Source: JAJYVT01 sp035534455 | Lineage (GTDB): Bacteria > Actinomycetota > Acidimicrobiia > Acidimicrobiales > RAAP-2 | Assembly: GCA_035534455.1 (NCBI GenBank) | Contig: DATLRV010000032.1 | Location: 1 to 64,000, forward strand | DNA length: 64,000 nt | Reading direction: 5' to 3' | In this document: positions 50,547-58,889 of the stretch, one piece after another | Layout of the letters: every line of letters starts with the position of its first letter | How positions within the stretch are numbered: position 1 is the stretch's first letter | Position numbers and translations under genes: made by a program | Notes under the pieces: generated by a model | The model's input: only the letters and a program-made list of their open reading frames with translations | Told to the model about the DNA's origin: nothing | Database searches by the model: none

Positions 50547-51790
50547 CGGCGCTCCCCGCTCACCCGGAGCCAGACGAGGGGCTGCCCCTCCTGGACCCGC
50601 TCGCCGGCCACCGAGAGCCAACGGATCACCTCGCCCTCGAAGGGCGTGCGGACCTCGGTCACGCCCACCCTCCCGACGAGGTCGCCCGTACGGACGTGCG
50701 ACGGGTCTGTCGCGTGGCCCGCCGTGCCGGGCAACAGCCCGGTCCCGGGCGCGGCGAGCGACGACTCGGGCATGAAGATCCCCGAGCAGGGGCTGACCAC
50801 CACGCGCTCGGACATGTAGAGGTGCTCGCCCTGGTGCGCGTGGGCGTCGTGGTGCCACACGTCCGCGGCATGGCCACCCGCGACCGCGTCGAGGAGCGCG
50901 TCGAGGTCGTCGGGCTTGGCCACCGAGATGGCCTGGGCCTCCGGCGCGCAGCGCCGCGTGAGCCCGGTGAGGACGCCGCCGGGCCCGACCTCCAAGAACG
51001 TGGTCGCGCCCAGCCCCGAGAGCGCTTCGATCGTCTGTCGCCACCGCACCGGGCCGCACAGCTGCGCCGAGAGGAGCCCCGGCCACTCCGAGGGGTCCGC
51101 GTGCTCCCGCGCGTCGACGTTCGCCACGACGGGGACCTCGGGCGCGGAGAACGCCACGTCGCCGAGCGCCTTTCTGAGCGCCGGACGTGCGGCGGCCATG
51201 AGCGGGGTGTGGAACGCGCCGGACACCGGGAGCGGGAGGACCTTGCGCGCCCCGAGGTCACGTGCGATCTCCGACGCGGCGGCGACCGCGTCGGAGGTGC
51301 CGGCGACGACGACCTGTCCCGGCGCGTTGTAGTTCGCGACCCACACCTCGCCCTCTGCGCGGTGGCACGCGGCCTCCGCATCGTCGTCGCTGATCCCGAT
51401 GAGGGCCGCCATCGTGCCGGGCGCGTCCTCGCCGGCGTGCGCCATCGCGTCGCCGCGCGCGACAACGAGCGCGGCGCCCTCGCTGAACGGCATCGCACCG
51501 GCCGCCACCAGGGCGCTGTACTCGCCGAGCGAGTGGCCCGCGCACGCAGCCGGCGAGAGCCCGACGCGCTCGACGGCGTCGAGCACCACGAGCGACTGGA
51601 CGAAGGTGGCGAGCTGCGCGTTGGCGGTCTGGGTCAGCTCCTCCATGGGCGCGTCGAGGAGCAGCCGCGCGACGTCCTTTCCCACTGCCGACGATGCCTC
51701 GGCGACCACTTCCCAGGAGGGGTGGTCGACCCACGGGCGGCCCATGCCGGATCGTTGCGAACCCTGTCCCGGGAAGGTGAAGGCCAGCAC
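50543..51790 (-). CDS. fabD: Malonyl-CoA:ACP transacylase fused to a biotinyl/lipoyl-like domain
   Basis: 415 residues against about 310 for normal FabD. FabD part (1-300): FTFPGQGSQ, active Ser in GHSLGEYSAL, His in SGAFHTPLM and GPGGVLTGL. A linker rich in His/Ala follows, then about 90 residues (SERVVVSPCSGIF and VRTPFEGEVIRWLSVAGERVQEGQPLVWL) that look like a biotin-carrier/lipoyl barrel. The domain contains no Lys, so it cannot be biotinylated or lipoylated in the usual way. The frame is continuous with no internal stop. GTG start; weak CACACT hexamer 7 nt upstream. Confidence 0.92.
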   Translation of the reverse strand: MLAFTFPGQGSQRSGMGRPWVDHPSWEVVAEASSAVGKDVARLLLDAPMEELTQTANAQLATFVQSLVVLDAVERVGLSPAACAGHSLGEYSALVAAGAMPFSEGAALVVARGDAMAHAGEDAPGTMAALIGISDDDAEAACHRAEGEVWVANYNAPGQVVVAGTSDAVAAASEIARDLGARKVLPLPVSGAFHTPLMAAARPALRKALGDVAFSAPEVPVVANVDAREHADPSEWPGLLSAQLCGPVRWRQTIEALSGLGATTFLEVGPGGVLTGLTRRCAPEAQAISVAKPDDLDALLDAVAGGHAADVWHHDAHAHQGEHLYMSERVVVSPCSGIFMPESSLAAPGTGLLPGTAGHATDPSHVRTGDLVGRVGVTEVRTPFEGEVIRWLSVAGERVQEGQPLVWLRVSGERR

Positions 51791-51816
51791 GTGCCCCAGT
51801 GTGGCACGGGGGGCAA

Positions 51817-51822
51817 TACCGT
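51817..51822 (+). promoter_or_regulatory. Putative -10 element for the nitrilase-family gene
   Basis: TACCGT, 6 nt before GTG 51829; divergent from fabD. Confidence 0.55.
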
Positions 51823-51828
51823 TGTCAC

Positions 51829-52650
51829 GTGCGGGTGGCTGCGGTCCAGGTGGCGACCTCCCTCGACCCTGGGGAGAACCGCCGTGTCGTCGCGGCCCGG
51901 CTCGCGGCCGCCGCCGGTGCCGGCGCCTCCCTGGTGGTCTTCCCCGAGGCCACCATGGCCACCTTCGGCGACGCCTCCTTGGACCTCTCCTCGGTTGCCG
52001 AACCTCTGGACGGTCCGTTCGTGTCCGCCCTCGTCGAGGGGGCGGCCCGGCACGGGGTCACGGTGGTGGCGGGCCTGTTCGAGCAGGTCGCCGAGAGCGA
52101 GCCAGGACCGGGTGCCGGCCCGGGCCGGGTCCACAACACGGTGGTGGTCGTCGGCCCCGGCGGCGTGCTCGGTTCCTACCGCAAGGTGCACCTCTTCGAC
52201 GCGCTCGGGGCGCGCGAGTCCGACCGGGTGGTCCCCGGCGACCCCGCCGGCGCCCTCGCCGTGCCACTCGGCGAGGGCCTCGTCCTCGGGGTCATGACCT
52301 GCTACGACCTCCGGTTCCCCGAGCTCGCCCGCGTGCTCGTCGACCGCGGGGCGACCGTGCTCGCGCTCCCGGCGCACTGGTACAACGGGCCGGGCAAGGC
52401 GGCGGTCTGGGAGACCCTCGTACGCGCCCGGGCGATCGAGAGCACCGCGTACGTGGTCGCCGCCGGCAAGCCCGAGGACGAGGCGGTCGGGCGCTCGATG
52501 GTCGTCGACCCGCTCGGCGACGTCCTCGTCGAGCTCGGCGGCAAGGACGAGGGCCTCGCGCTCGCCGACATCTCGTCGACGCGGGTGTCGGCCGTGCGCA
52601 CGATGCTCCCGGTGCTCGAGCACCGGCGTTTCGGGGTCGTCGAGCGCTGA
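51829..52650 (+). CDS. Carbon-nitrogen hydrolase (nitrilase superfamily)
   Basis: 273 residues. Catalytic triad visible: Glu in LVVFPEATMA, Lys in SYRKVHLFD and Cys in VMTCYDLRFPE. Related to Nit2-type omega-amidase/deaminated glutathione amidase; exact substrate unknown. GTG 51829 from the TACCGT hexamer. Confidence 0.9.
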   Translation: MRVAAVQVATSLDPGENRRVVAARLAAAAGAGASLVVFPEATMATFGDASLDLSSVAEPLDGPFVSALVEGAARHGVTVVAGLFEQVAESEPGPGAGPGRVHNTVVVVGPGGVLGSYRKVHLFDALGARESDRVVPGDPAGALAVPLGEGLVLGVMTCYDLRFPELARVLVDRGATVLALPAHWYNGPGKAAVWETLVRARAIESTAYVVAAGKPEDEAVGRSMVVDPLGDVLVELGGKDEGLALADISSTRVSAVRTMLPVLEHRRFGVVER

Positions 52651-52654
52651 GGGC

Positions 52655-52690
52655 CGCTTCCTCTCCCACGTCGACCGCGGCGAGGAAGCG
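52655..52690. terminator. Inverted repeat between convergent genes
   Basis: CGCTTCCTC (52655-52663) and GAGGAAGCG (52682-52690), a 9-bp stem with an 18-nt loop, 5 nt after the hydrolase stop. The right arm recurs as a 13-nt GCGGCGAGGAAGC direct repeat to about 52715. No T-run. Confidence 0.4.
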
Positions 52691-52759
52691 CGGCGAGGAA
52701 GCGCGGCGAGGACCGACCCCGCGTCCGGGTCGGCGGGGTTCCGCGTCAGTCGAAGCAGC

Positions 52760-55141
52760 TCAGCCCCGTCGTTCGACGGCCGGCGGGGCCGAATCGGTGC
52801 GCGCGGCGCGCCCGGTCTCGACGGGCGGTGGACCGAACACCTCCACCTGAGGTCGCTCGCCCTCGGGTGCCAGCTCGACCTCGACGAGCGCGGTGAGCGC
52901 GGCGGGACCCTGCGCGAGGCGGGAGGTGCCCGTGTCGATCGTGAGCACGTTCGGATTGCCGTGGCGGTCGAGTGACCCCGGCTCTCCCGGTGAGACGGGG
53001 TCGAACCACGCACCCGTGGCGATCTGCACCACACCCTCACGAACCGCGTCGCTCACCACGACGCCGGCCAGGCACGCGCCCCGGTCGTTGAACACGCGGA
53101 CGACGTCTCCTTCTTCGATTGCGCGGGCCGCGGCGTCCGCGGGGTGCATCCTGAGCGGCTCGCGCCCTTGGATCTTCGACGCCTTGCTGACGTCGCCGTT
53201 GTCGTACTGGCTGTGGAGCCGGGTGCTCGGCTGGTTCGAGACGAGATGGAGGGGGAAACGCCCGGCGAGCGGCGACCCGAGCCACTCGGCAGGCTCGAGC
53301 CAGCTGGGGTGGCCCGGACAGTCGTCGTAGCCGAACCCGGCGATGACCTCCGAGTACAGCTCGACCCTCCCCGAGGGCGTGTCCAGGGGGGCGGCGTCAG
53401 GGTCTGCCCGCAGGGCGGTGAAGCTCCCGGCGGGCTCGACCTTGCGGACAGGGAGCTCGACGCGGCCCTCCTGCCAGAAGCCGTCGAAGTCCGGGATCTC
53501 TACGCCGTCGCGCGCGAGTTGTCCGCGGGTGACGTCGTAGAGCTGTCGGACCCAGGCTGCCGAGGTGCGGCCCTCGGTGAAGTCCTTGACGAACCCGAGC
53601 CGCTCGGCGACCGCGGCGAACACCTCGTAGTCGGTGCGGATCCCGGCGGGCGGCTCGGCGGCCTTGCGCACGGCCGAGAGCCAGTTGTCGAGCGGCGAGG
53701 CCGCAAAGTCGTCCCGTTCGAGCGACGTGGCCACCGGGACGACGATGTCGGCCATCCGCACCGTCGGCGTCCACCACGCGTCGTGGACGATGACCGTCTC
53801 CGGTCGCTGCCATGCGCGGGCCAGGCGGTGGAGGTCCTGGTGATGGTGGAACGGGTTGCCGCCGCACCAGTAGACGAGCTTGATGTCCGGGTAGCGCAGG
53901 CGCCTGCCGTCGTAGTCGATCTCGGCGCCGGGGCCGAGGAGCATGTCCGCGACCCGGGCGACCGGGATGAAGGTGGCGACCGGGTTGGGCGGCTGCGGCA
54001 GGGCGGCGATCGGCCAGCGGTAGCCGCTTCGCCCGACGGCGTCCTCGGTGCCGTATCCGGCCCCGAACCCTCCCCCCGGCTTCCCCATGGAGCCCGACAT
54101 CGCAGCGAGCGCCACCGCCGCCCAGTACGCCTGCTCGCCGTGATGGGCGCGCTGCAGCGACCAGCTGACGGCGATCAGGGTCCGGTGCGAGGCGATCTCG
54201 CGGGCGAGCTCCTCGATGGTGCCGGCGTCGACGCCGCAGATGGACGCGGCCCAGTGGGCGTCGCGGATCGTGGCGTCGGCCTCGCCGAGGAGGTAGCCGC
54301 GCAAGACGTCCCACCCGTGGCAGCAACGCGTGAGGAAGTCCTCGTCGCACCGCTCCTCTACGAGGAGCGTGTGGCAGATGCCGAGCATGAGCGCAGTGTC
54401 GGTGTTGGGTCGTGGAGCGATCCAGCGCGCGTGCAGGAGCTCCGCCGTGTCGTCGCGCAGGGGGCTCACGTTGACGAAGCGCACTCCGGCCCCTGACGCC
54501 GCCCGCTGGGCGTCGCGGGACCCGTGCCTTCCCACCCCGCCGTGGTTGACCTGGCCGTTCTTCAGGCCGAGGCCCCCGAACGCGACCACGAGCTCGCCGT
54601 GGTCGGCCACCTCGTCCCACAACGGCATCCGGGTGAAGATGCTCGTCGGGGCTCCTCCGATGACGTGCGGGAGGAGGACTTCGAGCGCGGCGTGGCTGTA
54701 GGTGTTGACCGATCCCGTGTAGCCGCCGTGCAGCGCGAGGAAGCGGTGCACCTGGCTCTGGGGGTGATGGAACCGACCCGCGCTGCCCCAGCCGTAGGAG
54801 CCGGCGTAGATGGCCTCGTTGCCGTACCGGCCCTTCACCCGCGCGAGCTCGCGCGCGACGAGGTCGAAGAGCTCGTCCCACCCCACCTCGACGTACCCCT
54901 CGCGGCCACGCCGGCCGTGCGCCGGCGCGGGACCGTCATCGAGCCAGCCCTTGCGCACCATCGGCCGACGAAGCCTTACGGCGTCGTCCTGCGCACCGGC
55001 CATGCTCGTGCCGATCGGGGAGGGGTCGGGGTCTGTGGCGCTCGGCCGGAGCGCGACGACTCTTCCGTCGAGCGTCTCGACGTCGTAGTTGCCCCAGTGG
55101 GTGGCGGTCGGGGTGACCCGGACGCTGCCGGAGCTGCTCAT
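52760..55141 (-). CDS. Molybdopterin oxidoreductase, DMSO reductase family (BisC/TorA-like)
   Basis: 793 residues. Single-subunit bis-MGD enzyme: no N-terminal [4Fe-4S] Cys motif, as in biotin sulfoxide and TMAO reductases. GSYGWGSAGRFHHPQSQVHRF carries the likely Mo-ligand Ser. Other marks: VKLVYWCGGNPFHHHQD-type segment, AWWTPTVRMADIVVPVATSLER, and the C-terminal MGD-binding QPSTRLHSQYDNG and REPLRMHPADAAARAI. No twin-arginine signal is seen, so it is probably cytoplasmic. Stands alone; no membrane anchor or cytochrome partner nearby. Sulfoxide or N-oxide reduction is inferred. Confidence 0.9.
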   Translation of the reverse strand: MSSSGSVRVTPTATHWGNYDVETLDGRVVALRPSATDPDPSPIGTSMAGAQDDAVRLRRPMVRKGWLDDGPAPAHGRRGREGYVEVGWDELFDLVARELARVKGRYGNEAIYAGSYGWGSAGRFHHPQSQVHRFLALHGGYTGSVNTYSHAALEVLLPHVIGGAPTSIFTRMPLWDEVADHGELVVAFGGLGLKNGQVNHGGVGRHGSRDAQRAASGAGVRFVNVSPLRDDTAELLHARWIAPRPNTDTALMLGICHTLLVEERCDEDFLTRCCHGWDVLRGYLLGEADATIRDAHWAASICGVDAGTIEELAREIASHRTLIAVSWSLQRAHHGEQAYWAAVALAAMSGSMGKPGGGFGAGYGTEDAVGRSGYRWPIAALPQPPNPVATFIPVARVADMLLGPGAEIDYDGRRLRYPDIKLVYWCGGNPFHHHQDLHRLARAWQRPETVIVHDAWWTPTVRMADIVVPVATSLERDDFAASPLDNWLSAVRKAAEPPAGIRTDYEVFAAVAERLGFVKDFTEGRTSAAWVRQLYDVTRGQLARDGVEIPDFDGFWQEGRVELPVRKVEPAGSFTALRADPDAAPLDTPSGRVELYSEVIAGFGYDDCPGHPSWLEPAEWLGSPLAGRFPLHLVSNQPSTRLHSQYDNGDVSKASKIQGREPLRMHPADAAARAIEEGDVVRVFNDRGACLAGVVVSDAVREGVVQIATGAWFDPVSPGEPGSLDRHGNPNVLTIDTGTSRLAQGPAALTALVEVELAPEGERPQVEVFGPPPVETGRAARTDSAPPAVERRG

Positions 55142-55247
55142 CCGTCGAGTCTCCCAGGGGAAGCGCAGGGAGCCGGGCGCTCAGGCGGGCAGGTCACGCC
55201 GGTGCTCGATGTCGTGAGACATCAGGGTGGGGCCAGACATCACTGTG

Positions 55248-55331
55248 TGCCCGGAGCGGGATTCGAACCCGCACGCCCTTACGGACAATGCGTTTTGAGC
55301 GCATCTTGTATACCGATTCCAACATCCGGGC
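55248..55331 (-). tRNA. tRNA-Leu (CAA)
   Basis: 84 nt. Acceptor arms GCCCGGA/TCCGGGC pair perfectly; T arm GCGGG-TTCGAAT-CCCGC; anticodon stem ATGCG/CGCAT around loop CTCAAAA, anticodon CAA. A long variable arm (class II) fits Leu. CCA is not encoded. No intron. Confidence 0.95.
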
Positions 55332-55389
55332 CTCAAAACTGAAGCGACGCCGACTCTACCATGCGCCTCTTCTGTCGCTTCTCCCTGGA

Positions 55390-56151
55390 TCATCGCTTAC
55401 TTCCGATGAACTCGTCGAGTTGTGCGACCGACGCGCGGCGCGCGACCGACACCTCCTTCCAGTTGTTGTGTCGGCATGTGACTCCGATTCGATGACAGGC
55501 TGCGACGAAGATGCCACGAATGTCGTCCGAGTTGTTGCTGAAGTGATAGCGCGGATATGCCGTTCCGTTCACCACGTTCAAGACCCGGCATCCATCCGAG
55601 TGGATGAGGCCTCGAAGGAGTGGCTCGGGATTCTCGGACAGCGCGAGGCGCAGCTGCCACGGCCGCAGCGCGATCGTGCGAAGGTGCTTCGGACCCGGGC
55701 CAAGTTGTGGGAAGAGGCAGCGCCAGTGCTTCGAGTAGGAGCAGACCTCGAAGCACCCCGGACGCGCAATCCTTCCCACGCGGTTCGGCAAGACGGCTTC
55801 CATCGCGTGCTGACACTCGTCGAGGATGCCTGGGTACTTCGTATCGAGGAAGATTCGAAGCCTGAAGACACCGCGAGGGTATCGCGAGATCGTGCCGTCG
55901 CCGAGGTACAGGCCGAAGAGGTAGGCATACTCGCGCGACGGCAGTGCCGCGATATGTGGGCATGCTGCCTCGCAGCAGGCGGGTAGCCGACGAGCCGCGT
56001 TCTCCGGTAGGCCATGCTCGAGGTAGCCCCGTTCCTTCCACGTCTTCACAGTCGAGCGCGGGATCCCGAGCTCCCTCGCGAGCCCGGCGACGCTCTTTCC
56101 GGCGCGGTAGAGCTCTCCGGCGCGCTCGATCTCTTCACGGGGTCTGGTCAC
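55390..56151 (-). CDS. HTH plus LAGLIDADG homing endonuclease-like protein
   Basis: 253 residues. N-terminal helix-turn-helix (SVAGLARELGIPRSTVKTWKERGY), then two LAGLIDADG-type motifs, LFGLYLGDGTIS and LLRGLIHSDGCRV, each with the acidic residue. Cys-rich linker between. Codon use and GC are lower than in neighbours, suggesting transfer. GTG start with TACCGT (56163-56158) 6 nt upstream. It lies 58 nt upstream of tRNA-Leu on the same strand. Free-standing, so target unknown. Confidence 0.82.
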   Translation of the reverse strand: MTRPREEIERAGELYRAGKSVAGLARELGIPRSTVKTWKERGYLEHGLPENAARRLPACCEAACPHIAALPSREYAYLFGLYLGDGTISRYPRGVFRLRIFLDTKYPGILDECQHAMEAVLPNRVGRIARPGCFEVCSYSKHWRCLFPQLGPGPKHLRTIALRPWQLRLALSENPEPLLRGLIHSDGCRVLNVVNGTAYPRYHFSNNSDDIRGIFVAACHRIGVTCRHNNWKEVSVARRASVAQLDEFIGSKR

Positions 56152-56157
56152 ACTCGA

Positions 56158-56163
56158 ACGGTA
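56158..56163 (-). promoter_or_regulatory. Putative -10 element for the homing endonuclease gene
   Basis: Minus-strand TACCGT, 6 nt before GTG 56151. Confidence 0.5.
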
Positions 56164-56237
56164 CGGATTGGTTGTGACGCGCCTGGTGAGAGAATTGGCC
56201 GAGCGAACTCGGCACCCGAAGGTGCATCATCGCGTCC

Positions 56238-56639
56238 ATGAGCCAGCCGTTCGATCTTTCGAGCACCTACGTCCACCTCGGTCGAGGCGCCACCGCGGAG
56301 CCCCTCGGGGACTTTCGCTGGGACGACGAGTACCTCGAGCGGTACACCGCCGCGCACGCCGCCGACGGGGACGACGGACGGCTCGTCATGATCGGGGATG
56401 TCTCGTCCACGTGGACCTCGTGGGAGCGCCACCCGGCGGGAGAAGAGGTCGTCGTGGTGCTGTCGGGCAGGGTGACGCTCGTCCAGGAGGTCGACGGGGA
56501 AGAGCGCCGGGCCGAGATGAGCCCCGGTCAGGCGATCGTCAACCCGGTCGGGGTGTGGCACACCTGCGACGTCCACGAGCCGGGGCAGGCGCTCTACATC
56601 ACGCCCGGGGCCGGGACCGAGCACCGGCCCCGGACGTAG
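56238..56639 (+). CDS. Cupin-domain protein
   Basis: 133 residues, one cupin barrel: ERHPAGEEVVVVLSGRVTLVQE (motif 1, with His and Glu) and PGQAIVNPVGVWHTCDV (motif 2, with His). Could bind one metal ion. Substrate unknown. It precedes menC by 28 nt but has no known part in that pathway. Confidence 0.82.
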   Translation: MSQPFDLSSTYVHLGRGATAEPLGDFRWDDEYLERYTAAHAADGDDGRLVMIGDVSSTWTSWERHPAGEEVVVVLSGRVTLVQEVDGEERRAEMSPGQAIVNPVGVWHTCDVHEPGQALYITPGAGTEHRPRT

Positions 56640-56667
56640 CCCCGCGCAGGCGGGTAGACGTGACGGG

Positions 56668-57843
56668 GTGAGCAGGCTCCGTGCGGTCGACCTCTTCTCT
56701 GTCGAGCTCCGTTTCACTTCGCCTGTCCTGACGGCGGCAGGGACCCACCGGGTTCGTCCCGTTGCGTTCGTCAGGATCGAGACCGACGAGAGCGAAGGCT
56801 TCGGAGAGTGTGCCGCGCTCACCGAGGGAACCGCCGTCGACCCCCCGTTCGACGCGGTGCTCGCAGCGTTCGAACGTACGGGCATCGATCGTCTCCTCGC
56901 CGCGGCGTCCGCGCGTGGTGGCGTCCTCCCGCAGGCGTCGCAGGTGCCCGCGCTATTCGGCTCGAGCCCTGCGGCCCACATGGTGGCGGCGACGCTCGAG
57001 ATGGCGGTGCTCGACGCAGAGGTCCGCGCGTCCGCCACGTCGCTCTGGTCGCGCCTCGACGTCGACGAGGAAGTCGCGCGCGCGGGCGTGCCGGTCGGCC
57101 ACCTGGTCGGCATTCCCGAGGGCCGCCGCGTCGACTCGCTGGTCGATCGGGTCGGCGCCCTCGTGGGCTCCGGGGCGACGGCACGTGTCCGCGTGAAGAT
57201 CGAACCGGGGTGGGACGTCGAGCCGCTCCGGGCACTGCGCGAGGCGTTCGGGGACCTCGCGCTCCAGGCGGACGCCAACGGCAGCTACCGCATGGACGGC
57301 GACGGAGACGGTGGAGGTCTCGACGACGCCATGCGCCTCATCGCTCTCGACGACCTGGAGATCTCCTGCGTCGAACAGCCGCTCGTGCCCGGCGATCTCG
57401 CGGCGCTCGCGCAATTTGCCGCGCGGCTCGAGACCCCGATCGCCCTCGACGAGTCGCTCACGTCGCTCGGGCGGGTCCGTGACGCCCTCCGCTACGGCGC
57501 CTGCGACGTCGCGTGCGTGAAGCCCGCCCGGCTCGGTGGCCTGCTGCGGGCGCGCGCCGCGGCTGCCGCGTGCCACGAGGCGGGGGTGGGTGCCTTCGTC
57601 GGCGGCTTCTTCGAGACCGGGCTCGCCAGGTCGGCCAATGCGTCGCTCGCGGGGCTGGCGACCTTCACCCTGGTGGGCGACCTTTCCGACCCGGGCGAGT
57701 ACCTGCAGGGACCCGTCGGTGCCTCGTCCGGTGCGTATCCCGGCCTCGACGGCGCACGCTTGCGCCTCTTCGACGGTCCCGGCATCGCGCCCGTGCCGGA
57801 CCTGGCCGCGGCGGTGCCGCTGCGCACCTGGCGCGCCCCGTAG
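56668..57843 (+). CDS. menC: o-Succinylbenzoate synthase
   Basis: 391 residues, enolase superfamily, closer to the MenC/N-acylamino-acid racemase type. Catalytic Lys in VRVKIEPG, Asp/Glu/Asp metal ligands in QADANGSY, CVEQPL and IALDESL, second Lys in VKPARLGG. Dehydrates SHCHC to OSB in menaquinone synthesis, in line with menF and menG at 21-24 kb. A C-terminal extension follows the barrel. Racemase activity cannot be excluded. Confidence 0.88.
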   Translation: MSRLRAVDLFSVELRFTSPVLTAAGTHRVRPVAFVRIETDESEGFGECAALTEGTAVDPPFDAVLAAFERTGIDRLLAAASARGGVLPQASQVPALFGSSPAAHMVAATLEMAVLDAEVRASATSLWSRLDVDEEVARAGVPVGHLVGIPEGRRVDSLVDRVGALVGSGATARVRVKIEPGWDVEPLRALREAFGDLALQADANGSYRMDGDGDGGGLDDAMRLIALDDLEISCVEQPLVPGDLAALAQFAARLETPIALDESLTSLGRVRDALRYGACDVACVKPARLGGLLRARAAAAACHEAGVGAFVGGFFETGLARSANASLAGLATFTLVGDLSDPGEYLQGPVGASSGAYPGLDGARLRLFDGPGIAPVPDLAAAVPLRTWRAP

Positions 57844-57905
57844 CCGGCGCGGTCCGGTTCCGCCGACCATCCCCGACGCCGGTGATCGGTCGGCCACCCG
57901 ACACG

Positions 57906-57911
57906 TACAAT
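57906..57911 (+). promoter_or_regulatory. Putative -10 element for the coiled-coil/pdtaR/polA run
   Basis: TACAAT, 9 nt before ATG 57921. Confidence 0.55.
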
Positions 57912-57920
57912 CGAACCCTC

Positions 57921-58211
57921 ATGCAGCGGTTCCTGGTCGAGCGGCGCCTGCGCGACGTGCACGTCCGGCTGGTGCGCGCTCGGGAGGAGCTCGCGATCCT
58001 GGACGAGCAGCTGGCCGCCATCTCCGAGGAGGCCGAGGACGCGAGGCTCCGCTCTCTCGTCTCCGAGACGCCTCTCGCCGCCCACGAGTACACGGAGGTG
58101 CAGCGGCACGTCGACGCCATGGCGCGGGCGCGCGCGACGCTGTCGGCGACCGTGGAGGGGCTGGAGCGGCGCCGCGACGAGCTGTTGATGGACGTGGGCA
58201 CGGACGGCTGA
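57921..58211 (+). CDS. Small coiled-coil protein upstream of pdtaR
   Basis: 96 residues, helical throughout with long heptad stretches (VRAREELAILDEQLAAISEEAEDARL). No Cys, no membrane segment. I know similar unannotated proteins near polA in actinobacteria. ATG 57921 follows TACAAT. Confidence 0.65.
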   Translation: MQRFLVERRLRDVHVRLVRAREELAILDEQLAAISEEAEDARLRSLVSETPLAAHEYTEVQRHVDAMARARATLSATVEGLERRRDELLMDVGTDG

Positions 58212-58232
58212 GGACCGATGGAAGGTGGACGC

Positions 58233-58889
58233 ATGAGCGCAGACCCACAGATGACGCCCGCAGCACCCACCGTGACGACGCCGACGCGGGTCGTGATCGC
58301 CGAAGACGAGGCCATCATCCGCCTCGATCTGAAGGAGATCCTCCGGTCGGCGGGCTACGACGTCGTGGGCGAGGCGTCACGCGGAGACGAGGCGGTTGCG
58401 CTCGTCGACCAGCACCATCCTGATCTCGTCATCCTCGACCTGAAGATGCCGGGGATGGACGGCGTGCGCGCCGCACGCGAGATCACGACGCGCCACCGCG
58501 CGGCCGTCGTCGTGCTCACCGCGTTCAGCCAGCGCGACCTCATCGAGGACGCGCGTGAGGCGGGTGTCGCGGCGTACCTCGTGAAGCCCTTCCGCCGCGA
58601 GGAGCTCCTGCCCGCGGTGGCCGAGGTCCTCGCGCGCTGCCGGCAGGAATGGGCAATCGACGAGGAGATCGCCCGGGAGCTCGGTCCATCGCCCTCCGAA
58701 GGCGACGCCGCCGAGGACAAGATCGCGACCCGCAGGCTCGTCGAGGAGGCGAAATCCGTGCTCATGGAGCAGCACGGCATGAGCGAGCCTGACGCCTTCG
58801 CGTTCGTGCAGCGCACGGCGATGCAAACGCGCTCGCGCATGCGTGACGTGGCGCGTCGCGTCGTCGAAGGGGAGCTCCGACCGTCGTGA
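58233..58889 (+). CDS. pdtaR: ANTAR-domain response regulator
   Basis: 218 residues from ATG 58233 (AAGGTGG upstream; ATG 58218 is in frame). Receiver with VIAEDEAIIRLDL, phospho-Asp in LVILDLKMPGMDG, Lys in YLVKPFRREE. The C-terminal ANTAR domain binds RNA and acts by antitermination: EEAKSVLMEQHGMSEPDAFAFVQRTAM. The pdtaR-polA-rpsA order matches mycobacteria. The partner kinase is not in the window. Confidence 0.92.
   Translation: MSADPQMTPAAPTVTTPTRVVIAEDEAIIRLDLKEILRSAGYDVVGEASRGDEAVALVDQHHPDLVILDLKMPGMDGVRAAREITTRHRAAVVVLTAFSQRDLIEDAREAGVAAYLVKPFRREELLPAVAEVLARCRQEWAIDEEIARELGPSPSEGDAAEDKIATRRLVEEAKSVLMEQHGMSEPDAFAFVQRTAMQTRSRMRDVARRVVEGELRPS

Noticed and set aside
55248..55331. Group I intron in tRNA-Leu
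   Set aside because: The tRNA is continuous with a normal anticodon loop; the endonuclease gene lies outside it.
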